NCBI GenBank assembly: GCA_937949545.1
Contig: CALEDR010000006.1
Location: 1 to 64,000 of the forward strand
Source of the DNA: an uncultured Phycisphaerae bacterium
Lineage (GTDB): Bacteria > Planctomycetota > Phycisphaerae > Sedimentisphaerales > Anaerohalosphaeraceae
Reading direction: 5' to 3'
Length of the DNA: 64,000 nucleotides
Shown here: positions 50,126 through 62,799 of the stretch, piece after piece
Position numbering within the stretch: the first letter of the stretch is position 1
Layout: the number at the start of each line of letters is the position of its first letter
Translations under genes and position numbers: made by a program
Notes under the pieces: model-generated
The model's input: only the letters and a program-made list of their open reading frames with translations
Database searches by the model: none
Told to the model about the DNA's origin: nothing

Positions 50126-52681
50126 GATGAGCACCACGTAGTCCAGCGTCTGTCCGGGAATCGTTACGGTCTGTCCGGCCTGAACGCTTCTGCGCATCAG
50201 GGCGCAGTCCGCCAGCCACAAATCGTGCGCCCGCCAGATGCCGCGAATGCCGGTGTCGGCAAATCCGGCATTTTTCAGGGTTTTCTCGAGCTGGGCTGCC
50301 GCAGAAATTGTTTTCTGCTCCGGCTTTTTGAGCGTGTGTTTGGGGAAGGTGCCCGTGGAGTACATCACAAACACCTCCGCCGGACGATTGACCCGGAAGG
50401 ACAGGTCTGTACGATTGTTTTCCCGGCTGAGCCGTTTGGTTGCAATCCACTTGGCTCCGCGGACCGCTTCAGGCAGCTCATCGAACGTGTTGTCAGACTG
50501 GCCGTTGACTTCATAGTAGAACGGCCCCTGATTCTCGATGGGACGGTCGATGAAAATCGCCGGATTGTCCGGGTTGGAGCTGGTCAGCGATGTTGCCAGC
50601 GCATCCGGCTGCTCGGGCAATTGCTGTCCGTCCGGCGCCTTCTGATAAATGACCATTGAAGTCCGCCGTCCCCGATTGTCCCGGGCTTCAATCACGTTTT
50701 TGCCGGGCGCCAGCGGACTTTTCCAGAAAAAGACGTTGTTGATGGCAATCCCTTTCATCGGAATGGTCTTGTTTCCTTCTTTTTTGACGGAGTCCGGGTG
50801 TCTGTATTCGCCGTTTTTGCGGATGCCCTGCGAAACACCGTTGAGGAACAGCTCCACTTCCTCTGCATTGGAATAGACCTTGATGCCGTTGTCCGGTTCA
50901 AACTGGCGGTAGAAGTGATGGCGTCCGCACAAATGCAGAACAGGCTGGTCCGGTTTCAGGAAGGACTGGAAATGATAATACACATCCTTCGGCATCCCCG
51001 CCAGGGTGATGAGGCCCTTGGTATTCCGGTTGTTCTTGAACTTTTTGTTGTAGAACTCGCGGAAATTCCACCACAGGAACATTTTGTGTCCTTCCGGGTT
51101 GTTCCGGAAGAGGTCCTGAAAACGGAACTCGGCAAACAACTCGCCGTATTCCTCCGGTTCAAATTTATCCACGTCCCAGCGGATGGTTCCGTAGGGAACG
51201 TGGTGCGTCAGCCACATTCCGGCGCCGGTCTCGGAGGTATAGGCGTTGTCGGGCATCTTGGCGAAATCCATATAATGTCCGCCGTACCAGCCCTGATAGG
51301 TGTTGCCCGCCACAAAGTCCACGTTGGAGGGTTTCTCACCGGCGGAGGCATAGGTAATCAGCCGGGTTGTGTCCTCCTGCCGGATGATGTCGGCATAATA
51401 CGAGGCGACCTCCTGATAGGTCTCATTGCCGCTGCTCCAGAACAGGATGCTTGGGTGATTCCAGTTCTGCCGAACCATTTCCCGGGTGATGCGCTCGCCG
51501 TCAGCGTTCGGGGCGGTTTCGTATTTGACGCCGCGGTCCCATTTCTGGCCCGCCAGGCCGTTTTCCGCCCAGACGGCCAGACCGTATTCATCGGCCATCT
51601 GATATTCCAGACGCCGGTGCGGATAGTGCGCCAGCCGGACCGTATTGACCCCCAGGTCCATCATGGCCTTCCATTCCCACCGCAGCTGCTCATCCGTCAT
51701 CGCATTCCAGGTGTGTTCATCCTGATGGTGCTTGCAGACGCCGCGAACCAGCAGCTCCCTGCCGTTCAGCAGAAACCGTCCGTCTTTGAATTCAATCGTT
51801 CGAATTCCCGTCTGCTCCGTAATCCGGTCTGCGATCTGTCCGTCCGTAAGAATAGTGGTGTGCACGGTGTAAAGGTTCGGTTTGCCGATATCCCAGCGTT
51901 TTGGAGATGGAATATCCGCTTGAGCGTCCGTTTTTTGAATGGATTGCGGCGGCAACGTTAATGCGTTTTCCGTCTGAGCGCAGGGCTTTCCGTCCGGGTC
52001 CAGAATCTGATGACGTACGGTGACGGTCACCGGTTTGTCCAGGGTATTCCGCAGAACTGTTTGGGCCTGCAGGACGGCCTTGCGGTCGGTGATGTCCCGG
52101 GGGGTCAGATACACCCCGCAGGAGCCCAGGTCCGGATAGATATGCACGGGGCTGGTTTCGATCAGCCAGGCCGGACGGTACAGTCCTCCGTCGGTATAAT
52201 ACAGATTCGAATGCGACAGGCAGTTGGCGGCTTCCGCAATTCGGTTGTTCACGCGAAGGAGCAGCTCATTGGTCTGCCCGAATTTCAGCCCGTCCGTCAG
52301 GTCAAAGGCCGCTGCGGTAAACCCGCCGCGATGCCGCCCGGCCCATGTGCTGTTCACCCAGACATCCGTCACAGAAGCGGCGCCTTCCAGATACAGGTAA
52401 AACCGTCTGCCGGCGCTGCTTTTGGGAAGTCGGAGCGTGCAGCGGTACCAGCCGGAGGCATGTTCATCCAGTCCGGACAGGCGAAAGCCGTGCGGAAGAG
52501 CGACGGATTCCCACGCCGCATCGGCGGGAAAGACCGGCTCGGCTCCCTCCGGCGTTTTGTCCTCACAAAACTCCCATTGCACTAGAGCCGTCGTTTTTCG
52601 CGGTTGCACGGAAAGCGAGGTGCAGCCGGCTGCCAGAAGTGTCAGACCCGAAAGAACGCTGCCGAGAAGGATTTTTTTCAT
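50114..52681 (-). CDS. GH2-family glycoside hydrolase lipoprotein
   Basis: 855 residues from ATG 52681, which has GAGGA 5 bases upstream; the frame reaches 52693. Lipoprotein signal KKILLGSVLSGLTLLAAGC, lipid on Cys20. Domain order: jelly-roll sugar-binding domain (about 30-190), immunoglobulin-like domain (about 195-300), TIM barrel with acid/base E420 in SSGNET and probable nucleophile E484 in YTSETGAG, then C-terminal beta domains with EVELFLNGVSQG. GH2 enzymes remove beta-galactose, beta-glucuronic acid or similar residues. Context suggests pectin side chains. It lies 178 bases after the larger GH2 gene, same strand. Confidence 0.88.
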   Translation of the reverse strand: MKKILLGSVLSGLTLLAAGCTSLSVQPRKTTALVQWEFCEDKTPEGAEPVFPADAAWESVALPHGFRLSGLDEHASGWYRCTLRLPKSSAGRRFYLYLEGAASVTDVWVNSTWAGRHRGGFTAAAFDLTDGLKFGQTNELLLRVNNRIAEAANCLSHSNLYYTDGGLYRPAWLIETSPVHIYPDLGSCGVYLTPRDITDRKAVLQAQTVLRNTLDKPVTVTVRHQILDPDGKPCAQTENALTLPPQSIQKTDAQADIPSPKRWDIGKPNLYTVHTTILTDGQIADRITEQTGIRTIEFKDGRFLLNGRELLVRGVCKHHQDEHTWNAMTDEQLRWEWKAMMDLGVNTVRLAHYPHRRLEYQMADEYGLAVWAENGLAGQKWDRGVKYETAPNADGERITREMVRQNWNHPSILFWSSGNETYQEVASYYADIIRQEDTTRLITYASAGEKPSNVDFVAGNTYQGWYGGHYMDFAKMPDNAYTSETGAGMWLTHHVPYGTIRWDVDKFEPEEYGELFAEFRFQDLFRNNPEGHKMFLWWNFREFYNKKFKNNRNTKGLITLAGMPKDVYYHFQSFLKPDQPVLHLCGRHHFYRQFEPDNGIKVYSNAEEVELFLNGVSQGIRKNGEYRHPDSVKKEGNKTIPMKGIAINNVFFWKSPLAPGKNVIEARDNRGRRTSMVIYQKAPDGQQLPEQPDALATSLTSSNPDNPAIFIDRPIENQGPFYYEVNGQSDNTFDELPEAVRGAKWIATKRLSRENNRTDLSFRVNRPAEVFVMYSTGTFPKHTLKKPEQKTISAAAQLEKTLKNAGFADTGIRGIWRAHDLWLADCALMRRSVQAGQTVTIPGQTLDYVVLIKER

Positions 52682-52858
52682 AGCATTCCTCATTTTTGAA
52701 CGGTTTTCCGCTTTCAGACGGATTCAGACAGACAACCTGCCGCTTCCGCCTCCGAGGGGGCCGGAAAAAGAGGCCTCTGTTGTTTATGATGTAGGAACTC
52801 GGGAAATCCGGTATCCCTACAGGAAGATTTTTTGTTTTTTGGCTTCGACCGATGTTTA

Positions 52859-56173
<3,315 letters not shown>

Positions 56174-58546
56174 CTACCATTGATAAGTCAACGAGACCGA
56201 TACCGCCGGTGCGTGCGTGCGGTAATCTCCGTTGCTGGCCAGATAATTTCGTTTGTTCAGGTGTTTGTCAAACAGGCCCAGCAGATTGTATCCGTACAGG
56301 CCCAGTGTGGTGTTCCGATTGGGTTTGTACTGGAGTCCCGCATGGAGAAACAGACTGCATCGATAGGCCTTTTCCCAGCCCTTTTCGATAAAACGATGTT
56401 CCGGAAACGGGGTCCCGTCCGGATAAGTGGTGCCGGTGCTTTCCAGACTGAATGCCCCGCTGGGCCAGGCATAGGGGGCATACTCCGCATAGTCCTTCAT
56501 CCCCGGAAACCCCCAGTAGTACCGCAGAGAGGCGTCCAGCGTCCATTTTTCATCCAGCCGGTGCCGCAGATTGATTTTGGTGATGTGGTTTGACCAGCTG
56601 GCCAAATCATTCCCGAAGCCGTACGGTTTGGCGGTGATGTAGGTGCTCCGTCCGGGCTCCAGTTCGAAATCAAGCAGTTTGGTGAATCCGTGTGAAATTT
56701 TCAGACGGGTTTTTTCCGTATGGTACAGGGCTTCCAGTTCAATTCCGTATTCTTTCTGTGTGCCGACCGGCAGGGTCTTGGCGGCATCATCATCCCAGGA
56801 AATCACATCCAGTTTGTGATGGAGGAAAACGGTGGCTGCCCAGTCCAGGTTTCGGCTGTGTTTTCGTTCATAGCGCAGTTCGAAGCTGTCCAGAATCTCT
56901 GGTTCGCTGTCGCCCCCGAAGGTTTCCGCCTGATAACGCATCTCTTCTTCCACGTTCGCCCGGACCGAACGGGCGGCCATGAATTTGAAGGTGTCCTTTT
57001 CCGTCGGAGTATGGACCACGGCCAGCCGCGGCGAGAACATCCAGCTCGTGTACGTGTGGTTGTCCAGGCGGGCCCCGAGGAACGTCGTCCATTGGTCGCT
57101 GAGCGTCCACTGATGTTCGGCCAGAATCGACACCAGATTGGTGGACCACCGCGGCATCGGAATGGTGTTCGGATTGAGCCGCTGGCTGAGGGGGGCGGTG
57201 TCCGGCCAGCCGTGGGCCTTTAAGCCGAGTTCCTGATGCGACAGTTCTGCGCCGAAGGCGAAGCTGTGCCGCTCATTCATCTGCCATCGAAGCAGGGCTT
57301 TGCCGTAGTATTCATCTTCCCGGTAGGCATCAGAAACGGCATTCTGGCGGTACTGGACAAAGTGGAAGGTGTCATAACTGAAGGCATAGTCAATATGGAG
57401 ATTGTCCGCCAGATTTTGGGTATACCCGATAGTGCCGGTCAGCTGCTGGTAGCTGTAAAAATTCGGCCGGGTCCGGCGGGGGGTGTGTTCGGCCGTCAAG
57501 GGGTCATAGTCCCAGAAAATCACATCCCCGTATCCCCAGTAGGGTAGGGCCCACATTCCGGGTGAATAGAGATACTGTTTGCCGCCGCGGGTGTACCGCA
57601 GCCACAGATTCCAGTTTCCAATGTCCATCTGACCGAATAACTTCAGCGCCGGCAGTCCTCTCGCATCAGCCCCGTCTCGATTCACCGGTCCGTCGTGAAG
57701 TCCTTCGCCGGCTTTCAGCCCGTACGTCGGCATCCACGGCGGTGTGCGGAAATTCCAGCCCCAGCTCGGTGCCCAGGACGGCTCGTCGATTTCCGAGGGA
57801 AAGTCCAGCGGAAAAATCTGCTCCGAATCGTATTTGCCGGCGCCGACATATTTGCCGATGCCTGCGTACCAGAAGTAGCCGCCGTCTCCGTCGCTGAATT
57901 TTCTGCCTTGTTTGATTTCCGTGGCATAAAACTCCTCCACAGCTCCGGCTCGGGTTGAGATTTCCGTCCCTTCGAAGGTTGCGGCACTGTGCGTGACGAT
58001 GTTAATCACCATGGAAACGGCGCCCGGGCCGTACAGAGCCGAGCCGGGTCCCCGCACAATATCAATATGGTGAATATCGCGGAGCATCACAATATCTCGT
58101 TCGCTCAGCGCGCCGAAATGCGTGCGCTCATTCATATTGCGGCCGTTGACCAAAAGCAGATATTTGTCGTCGCGGTCGTTGATAATGCCCCGCAGGCCCA
58201 TGTGGTCCGATTCCCAGTGATGGCGAATCCACTGGAGGTTCGGCACGTAGATATCCAGCAGTTCAAAGAGACTCCGCGCCCCGGAGGCGGCGATATCTTC
58301 CTGGGTGACGGTAGTGACGGAAGCCGGCACCAGCCGCGGTTTGGTTCGGGTCAGTGCAGCGGAGGAGACGATCTCGATTTCCATTAATTCTTCGATGGAC
58401 AGTTCAAACAGGTCCTGAGGTTTTCCGCCGCCGGAGTCCTCGCCGGCAAGACAGACCGCTGCTGAAAGCCAGCTTGTCAGGATAATCTGTGCAAATGTCC
58501 GGCATCGGCGGCTCAGTCTGTGAATACCCATCGCAAATGAGTTCAT
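56174..58546 (-). CDS. TonB-dependent outer-membrane receptor
   Basis: 790 residues from ATG 58546; the frame extends to 58609. Signal-like segment FAQIILTSWLSAAVCLAGED, then ELSIEELMEIEIVSSA in the usual TonB-interaction region. Plug domain with PASVTTVTQEDIAASGARSLFELLDIYVPNL, GLRGIINDRDDKYLLLVNGRNMNE and IDIVRGPGSALYGPGAVSMVINIVT; the beta-barrel ends ...VSVSLTYQW with a C-terminal aromatic residue. No SusD partner is nearby. Its place after two GH2 genes suggests uptake of pectin oligosaccharides, though plug similarity to vitamin B12/colicin-type receptors leaves other ligands open. Confidence 0.9.
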   Translation of the reverse strand: MNSFAMGIHRLSRRCRTFAQIILTSWLSAAVCLAGEDSGGGKPQDLFELSIEELMEIEIVSSAALTRTKPRLVPASVTTVTQEDIAASGARSLFELLDIYVPNLQWIRHHWESDHMGLRGIINDRDDKYLLLVNGRNMNERTHFGALSERDIVMLRDIHHIDIVRGPGSALYGPGAVSMVINIVTHSAATFEGTEISTRAGAVEEFYATEIKQGRKFSDGDGGYFWYAGIGKYVGAGKYDSEQIFPLDFPSEIDEPSWAPSWGWNFRTPPWMPTYGLKAGEGLHDGPVNRDGADARGLPALKLFGQMDIGNWNLWLRYTRGGKQYLYSPGMWALPYWGYGDVIFWDYDPLTAEHTPRRTRPNFYSYQQLTGTIGYTQNLADNLHIDYAFSYDTFHFVQYRQNAVSDAYREDEYYGKALLRWQMNERHSFAFGAELSHQELGLKAHGWPDTAPLSQRLNPNTIPMPRWSTNLVSILAEHQWTLSDQWTTFLGARLDNHTYTSWMFSPRLAVVHTPTEKDTFKFMAARSVRANVEEEMRYQAETFGGDSEPEILDSFELRYERKHSRNLDWAATVFLHHKLDVISWDDDAAKTLPVGTQKEYGIELEALYHTEKTRLKISHGFTKLLDFELEPGRSTYITAKPYGFGNDLASWSNHITKINLRHRLDEKWTLDASLRYYWGFPGMKDYAEYAPYAWPSGAFSLESTGTTYPDGTPFPEHRFIEKGWEKAYRCSLFLHAGLQYKPNRNTTLGLYGYNLLGLFDKHLNKRNYLASNGDYRTHAPAVSVSLTYQW

Positions 58547-58715
58547 GACCAGGTCTTTTCGAAACGGATCCTTAACTTCACGAAACGCGGCTGCAGATTG
58601 CATCGACAATATTTGCGGAGTGTTTTAGAGATTTTTTAGGGAAAAAGATATTTTACAAAAAGCGCATTGGGTCCGATAACAAAAAGGTTTTTTGAGAATC
58701 CTGAAGACCCGGCCG

Positions 58716-58743
58716 TTTTCAAAAATTGTTTTTCCTGTACAAT
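58716..58743 (+). promoter_or_regulatory. Predicted promoter abutting the bioA start
   Basis: TTTTCA (58716-58721), 16-base spacer, TACAAT (58738-58743), then only six bases to ATG 58750. Transcription would begin at or next to the start codon. Confidence 0.45.
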
Positions 58744-58749
58744 AAGGAT

Positions 58750-60117
58750 ATGAAGACAACGAAAGAATGGATTGAATTGGACAAACAATATCTGTGGCAT
58801 CCGTTTACGCCGATGAGCAGCTGGCTTGCCGGCGAGCCGGTCATCATTGAACGGGGCGAGGGGTTTTATCTGATAGATACGGAGGGCCGCCGGTATATCG
58901 ACGGCATCAGTTCCCTCTGGTGCAATGTGCACGGCCACCGCGTCCCTGAAATTGATCAGGCGATTCGGGAGCAGCTGGAGCAAATTGCCCACAGCACTCT
59001 GCTGGGCCTGGGGCAGACTCGTTCGATTGAACTGGCCGAAAAACTGGTGCAGATTGCACCCAAAGGCCTCTGCAAAGTCTTTTATTCCGACAGCGGCGCC
59101 ACCGCCGTCGAAATCGCTCTGAAGATGGCCTATCAATACTGGCAGAATCTCGGCTGCAAAGAACGAACCCGCTTTATCGCCGTCCAGGAAGCCTATCACG
59201 GCGATACCATCGGTTCGGTCAGTGTCGGCGGAATGGAGCTGTTTCACGGCATTTTCAAATCGCTTCTGTTTGAGACCTACTTTGTCCCCAGTCCGCATCC
59301 GTATCGCTTCGAGGGCACGCCGCAGCAGTGTGCGGAATTTTCTCTGGAAAATCTGGAGTTTCTGCTTCGGCGTCATCCGGGGCGGATTGCGGGGATTATC
59401 CTCGAGCCGCTGGTGCAGGGGGCGGCAGGCATGCTCGTCCATCCGGCCGGCTTTCTTACAGAGGTTCGCCGTCTGGCCGACCGTTATGATGTGCTGCTGA
59501 TTGCCGATGAGGTAGCGAGCGGCTTCGGGCGCACCGGCCGGATGTTCGCCTGCGAGCACGAACAGGTTTGTCCGGACCTGATGTGTCTGGCCAAGGGCAT
59601 CACCGGCGGGTATCTGCCGCTGGCGGCTACGCTGACCACGCAGAAGATTTTTGACGCCTTTTTGGGCCGTCCGGAGGAGTTTAAGACCTTCTTTCACGGG
59701 CACACCTACACCGGCAACGCCCTCGGGTGTGCGGCGGCCCTGGCGTCTTTGCAATTGTTTAAAAAGCATCAGGTTCTGGAGCGGATGCCCCCGAAAATCG
59801 ACGCCGTCCGCGCCGCCCTCCGGCGGATTCAGGATCTGCCGTATGTCGGCGATGTCCGTCAGTGCGGTCTGATGGCGGGCATTGAGCTGGTTTGCGACAA
59901 AAAAACCAAGGAGCCGTTTGCGTATAAGCATACGCTCGGCGCCAAAGTCTGTGCGGCGATGCGGCCCAAAGGAGCGATGATGCGTCCGCTGGGCAATGTG
60001 ATTGTTCTGATGCCCGCTCCGGCGATGGACCTGCCGACCCTGCAGAGGCTGCTGGATATTGTGGAAGAAACCATTCGCAATGATGTTCCGAAACTTGTTC
60101 GAGGTCTTGAGCCATGA
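58750..60117 (+). CDS. bioA: Adenosylmethionine-8-amino-7-oxononanoate aminotransferase
   Basis: 455 residues. PLP enzyme that uses S-adenosylmethionine as amino donor to make 7,8-diaminopelargonate in biotin synthesis. Conserved: [16 protein letters not shown] at the N-terminus, [63 protein letters not shown] and [15 protein letters not shown] with the PLP lysine. ATG 58750 is preceded by AAGGAT that lies too close (2 bases) for a normal ribosome site and instead follows a -10 box. Overlaps bioD by ATGA. Confidence 0.95.
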   Translation: MKTTKEWIELDKQYLWHPFTPMSSWLAGEPVIIERGEGFYLIDTEGRRYIDGISSLWCNVHGHRVPEIDQAIREQLEQIAHSTLLGLGQTRSIELAEKLVQIAPKGLCKVFYSDSGATAVEIALKMAYQYWQNLGCKERTRFIAVQEAYHGDTIGSVSVGGMELFHGIFKSLLFETYFVPSPHPYRFEGTPQQCAEFSLENLEFLLRRHPGRIAGIILEPLVQGAAGMLVHPAGFLTEVRRLADRYDVLLIADEVASGFGRTGRMFACEHEQVCPDLMCLAKGITGGYLPLAATLTTQKIFDAFLGRPEEFKTFFHGHTYTGNALGCAAALASLQLFKKHQVLERMPPKIDAVRAALRRIQDLPYVGDVRQCGLMAGIELVCDKKTKEPFAYKHTLGAKVCAAMRPKGAMMRPLGNVIVLMPAPAMDLPTLQRLLDIVEETIRNDVPKLVRGLEP

Positions 60118-60854
60118 CACTGTCTCTAAATCTGCCGCGAAAACCCGGTTTGTTTATCACCGGTACGGATACCGGCGTGGGCAAAACGCTGATTGCCGGA
60201 GCGATCGCCCGTCTTCTGGCCGAGCAGGGACTGCGGGTCGGTGTGTTTAAACCCGTTGCCAGCGGCTGCCGGCGGACGCCGCAGGGACTGGTCAGCACGG
60301 ATGCAGAGTTTCTGGCTGCCTGTTCGCAGGCCGACTGGCCGCTGGATGTGGTCAATCCGGTTGCGTTTGAGATTCCCGCCGCCCCGATTACGTGCTGCCG
60401 TTTGGAAAACCGGTTTCTGGATTACGGGCGCATCAGCTGGGCCTGGCGGCAGTTGTGCGAACAGGCCGATGCCGTCATCGTGGAAGGCATCGGCGGGGCG
60501 ATGGTTCCGCTGACGGAAGGCGAGACGGTCCTCGATTTGGCGGCGGAGTTTGACCTGCCGACGCTGATTGTGGCCCGTCCGCGTCTGGGCACGATTAATC
60601 ATTCCCTGCTGACCATCAAGGCCGTCCGCGAGGCAGGTCTTCCGCTGGCGGGCGTTGTCATCAGCGGGTATAATGCCTCGCAGGCTGATATTGCCGAGCA
60701 GACCAGCCCCGATGTGATTGCCCAGGTGGGGCAGACGACCCTGTTCGGCGTGGTGGAGTATGACCCGCAGGCGTCCGTCGAAGAAGGCCGGCTGGGGACA
60801 GCCGCCCTCCGGACCCTGTCCATATGGGATTGGAAATCGCTGATTCAATGCTGA
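60114..60854 (+). CDS. bioD: Dethiobiotin synthetase
   Basis: 246 residues. ATP-dependent carboxylation of diaminopelargonate to form dethiobiotin. P-loop GLFITGTDTGVGKTLIAGAIARLL, FKPVASGC, EGIGGAMVPLTEGETVLDLA and the C-terminal NASQADIAEQTSPDVIAQ region are all present. Start overlaps the bioA stop (ATGA), so the two are translated together. bioB and bioF are not in the window. Confidence 0.95.
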   Translation: MTLSLNLPRKPGLFITGTDTGVGKTLIAGAIARLLAEQGLRVGVFKPVASGCRRTPQGLVSTDAEFLAACSQADWPLDVVNPVAFEIPAAPITCCRLENRFLDYGRISWAWRQLCEQADAVIVEGIGGAMVPLTEGETVLDLAAEFDLPTLIVARPRLGTINHSLLTIKAVREAGLPLAGVVISGYNASQADIAEQTSPDVIAQVGQTTLFGVVEYDPQASVEEGRLGTAALRTLSIWDWKSLIQC

Positions 60855-60871
60855 AGAGAAAGGAGACGCAA

Positions 60872-62221
60872 ATGTCTAAGCAGGCGATTGGATTGGTTTG
60901 GGTTTGTATGGTTTCTGTACTTGCTTCGGCCCAGGAGCCGTGGAAGCCGCTCTTTGACGGCAAAGACCTGACCGGCTGGGAGCAAAAGGGCGGTCAGGCC
61001 GTGTACACTGTCGAGGACGGGGTCATTGTCGGCACAACTGTTCTGGATACGCCCAACAGCTTCTTGTGTACGCAGCAGTTTTATTCGGATTTCATCCTCG
61101 AGCTGGAATTCAAGGTTGATCCCAAACTCAATTCCGGCATCCAAATCCGCTCTCACAGCGTTCCGGAGTACAACAACGGCCGGGTTCACGGCTATCAGGT
61201 CGAAATCGACCCGTCGGAGCGGGCCTGGACCGCGGGGATTTACGACGAAGCGCGGCGCGGCTGGCTGGCTACGCTCGAGAAGAACCCGCAGGCCCGCGCG
61301 GCCTTCCGGCAGAACGAATGGAATCACCTGCGTATTGAAGCCGTCGGGGATGTTATCCGCACCTGGATTAATGATGTGCCGGCGGCCCATCTGTCCGACT
61401 CACTGACCCCCAACGGTTTTATCGCCCTGCAGGTTCACACCATCGGCTCCGACAAATCCAAAGAGGGCATTCAGGTCCGCTGGCGCAACATCCGCATCAT
61501 CGACGAAAATGCCGCCGCGTATCTGAAACCGATGCCGCTGCCGCTGACAACGATGGATTATCAGCTGGGCAATCTGGAGACCCCGCAGGGCTGGGTGTAT
61601 CTGTTTGACGGCAAAACCACCGCCGGCTGGCGCAGTGCACGCGGGCCCGAATTTCCCCAGCAGGGCTGGGTGATTGAAAACGGCGTCCTGACGGTTTTGG
61701 CCAGCGGCGGCAAGGAGTCCGCCGGCGGCGGTGATATCATCACTGTGGACACCTACAGTGATTTTGAACTGCAGCTGGAGTTCAAGCTGTCCCCCGGAGC
61801 CAACAGCGGCATCAAATACTTCGTTCAGCCGGACCTGAACAAAGGCCCCGGTTCGGCCATCGGTCTGGAATACCAGCTGCTTGATGACCTGCGGCATCCG
61901 GATGCCAAGGCAGGCAGTCATGCCGGCAGCCGAACGCTGGCCTCCCTGTATGACTTAATTGCTGCCGACAACAAAGACCTGCGGCCCATCGGACGCTGGA
62001 ACCACGCCCGCATTCTTTCCAAAGGCACGCACGTGGAGCACTGGCTCAACGGCCGCAAGGTCCTTGAATATGAGCGCAAAACACCGGAATTCCGCAAGCT
62101 GGTGCAGGAAAGCAAATACAAAATCTGGCCGGATTTCGGCGAATGGGATTCCGGCCACATCCTGCTGCAGGACCACGGCAATCAGGTCTCGTTCAAAAAC
62201 ATCAAGCTGCGGCGATTATAA
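60872..62221 (+). CDS. Secreted protein with two DUF1080 (concanavalin-like) domains
   Basis: 449 residues from ATG 60872 behind AAAGGAG; the frame extends back into bioD. Signal peptide AIGLVWVCMVSVLASA. Two tandem copies of the DUF1080 fold: copy 1 from WKPLFDGKDLTGWEQKGG through LELEFKVDPKLNSGIQIRS to WRNIRI; copy 2 from WVYLFDGKTTAGWRSARG through LQLEFKLSPGANSGIKYFV to FKNIKLRRL. DUF1080 proteins, abundant in Planctomycetota, include 3-keto-disaccharide hydrolases. Copy 1 and copy 2 share the F-D-G-K and E-F-K-x-x-P-x-x-N-S-G-I signatures. The end abuts the convergent lipoprotein gene through a TTATAA shared by the two stops. Confidence 0.85.
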   Translation: MSKQAIGLVWVCMVSVLASAQEPWKPLFDGKDLTGWEQKGGQAVYTVEDGVIVGTTVLDTPNSFLCTQQFYSDFILELEFKVDPKLNSGIQIRSHSVPEYNNGRVHGYQVEIDPSERAWTAGIYDEARRGWLATLEKNPQARAAFRQNEWNHLRIEAVGDVIRTWINDVPAAHLSDSLTPNGFIALQVHTIGSDKSKEGIQVRWRNIRIIDENAAAYLKPMPLPLTTMDYQLGNLETPQGWVYLFDGKTTAGWRSARGPEFPQQGWVIENGVLTVLASGGKESAGGGDIITVDTYSDFELQLEFKLSPGANSGIKYFVQPDLNKGPGSAIGLEYQLLDDLRHPDAKAGSHAGSRTLASLYDLIAADNKDLRPIGRWNHARILSKGTHVEHWLNGRKVLEYERKTPEFRKLVQESKYKIWPDFGEWDSGHILLQDHGNQVSFKNIKLRRL

Positions 62222-62794
62222 GGAAGGATTCAGAACCGTCAGCAGCTGCCGGTGTTTGTCCTCGGACCAGGGCCCTGCCGTTTGCCAGAGAATCTTTCCG
62301 GTTCGGTCGGTCAGAAACAGATAGATGGTTTCTTCGGACTCGATGCCGATGGCCTTCTTAAACGGCTCCTTATCAATGTGCAGCGTCACGGTTCGCTGAC
62401 GGGCCGCCTGAGACGGGATCCCTCCTCGCATCCCCTGATAAATAAACCATCGGGAGAACGGATTCATCCTGCGGATCGTCGGCACCTCGAAAAAAGAAAA
62501 CGACGGAATCTGCGCCTCCAGCGACTCCATTTGAGGAATCCAGGTATCCACATCGGCCTGCTGCTGCCGAAGAAACGCCACGGCAATCAGATTATAGTCC
62601 TTGCGCAAATCGTCGGGAAACGTGAACGGCTGACCGGTCAGATTCCGGCCGGTCACGGTTGGGAAAAAGCCGGCCGAGCGGCGGTCTTGAGAAACCATAG
62701 CAATCTCCTCGGGTCGGTTGGGTGAACAGCCCGGCAGGACTGTCAGAAGGCCCCCTAAGACGATCATCCGCAAGCAGTTCTTTCGGGCAGACAT
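62216..62794 (-). CDS. Thioredoxin-fold lipoprotein, possibly ATP10-like
   Basis: 192 residues with lipoprotein signal MIVLGGLLTVLPGC (Cys23). After FFPTVTGRNLTGQPFTFPDDL comes YNLIAVAFLRQQQADVDTWIPQMESL, then FSFFEVPTIRRMNPF and TIYLFLTDRTGKILWQTAGPW. This order of strands looks like a thioredoxin superfamily protein without the CxxC, close in pattern to the ATP10 family of mitochondrial ATP-synthase assembly factors. The role in a bacterium is unknown. GAGGAG lies in the end of the ABC gene just upstream, so it is probably co-transcribed with purC and the ABC gene. Confidence 0.6.
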   Translation of the reverse strand: MSARKNCLRMIVLGGLLTVLPGCSPNRPEEIAMVSQDRRSAGFFPTVTGRNLTGQPFTFPDDLRKDYNLIAVAFLRQQQADVDTWIPQMESLEAQIPSFSFFEVPTIRRMNPFSRWFIYQGMRGGIPSQAARQRTVTLHIDKEPFKKAIGIESEETIYLFLTDRTGKILWQTAGPWSEDKHRQLLTVLNPSL

Positions 62795-62799
62795 TTTGT

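Noticed and set aside
52790-52821. TGTAGG/CCTACA inverted repeat between the two GH2 genes
   Set aside because: Only 6 bp with a 20-base loop and no T run; could be chance, so not listed as a feature.
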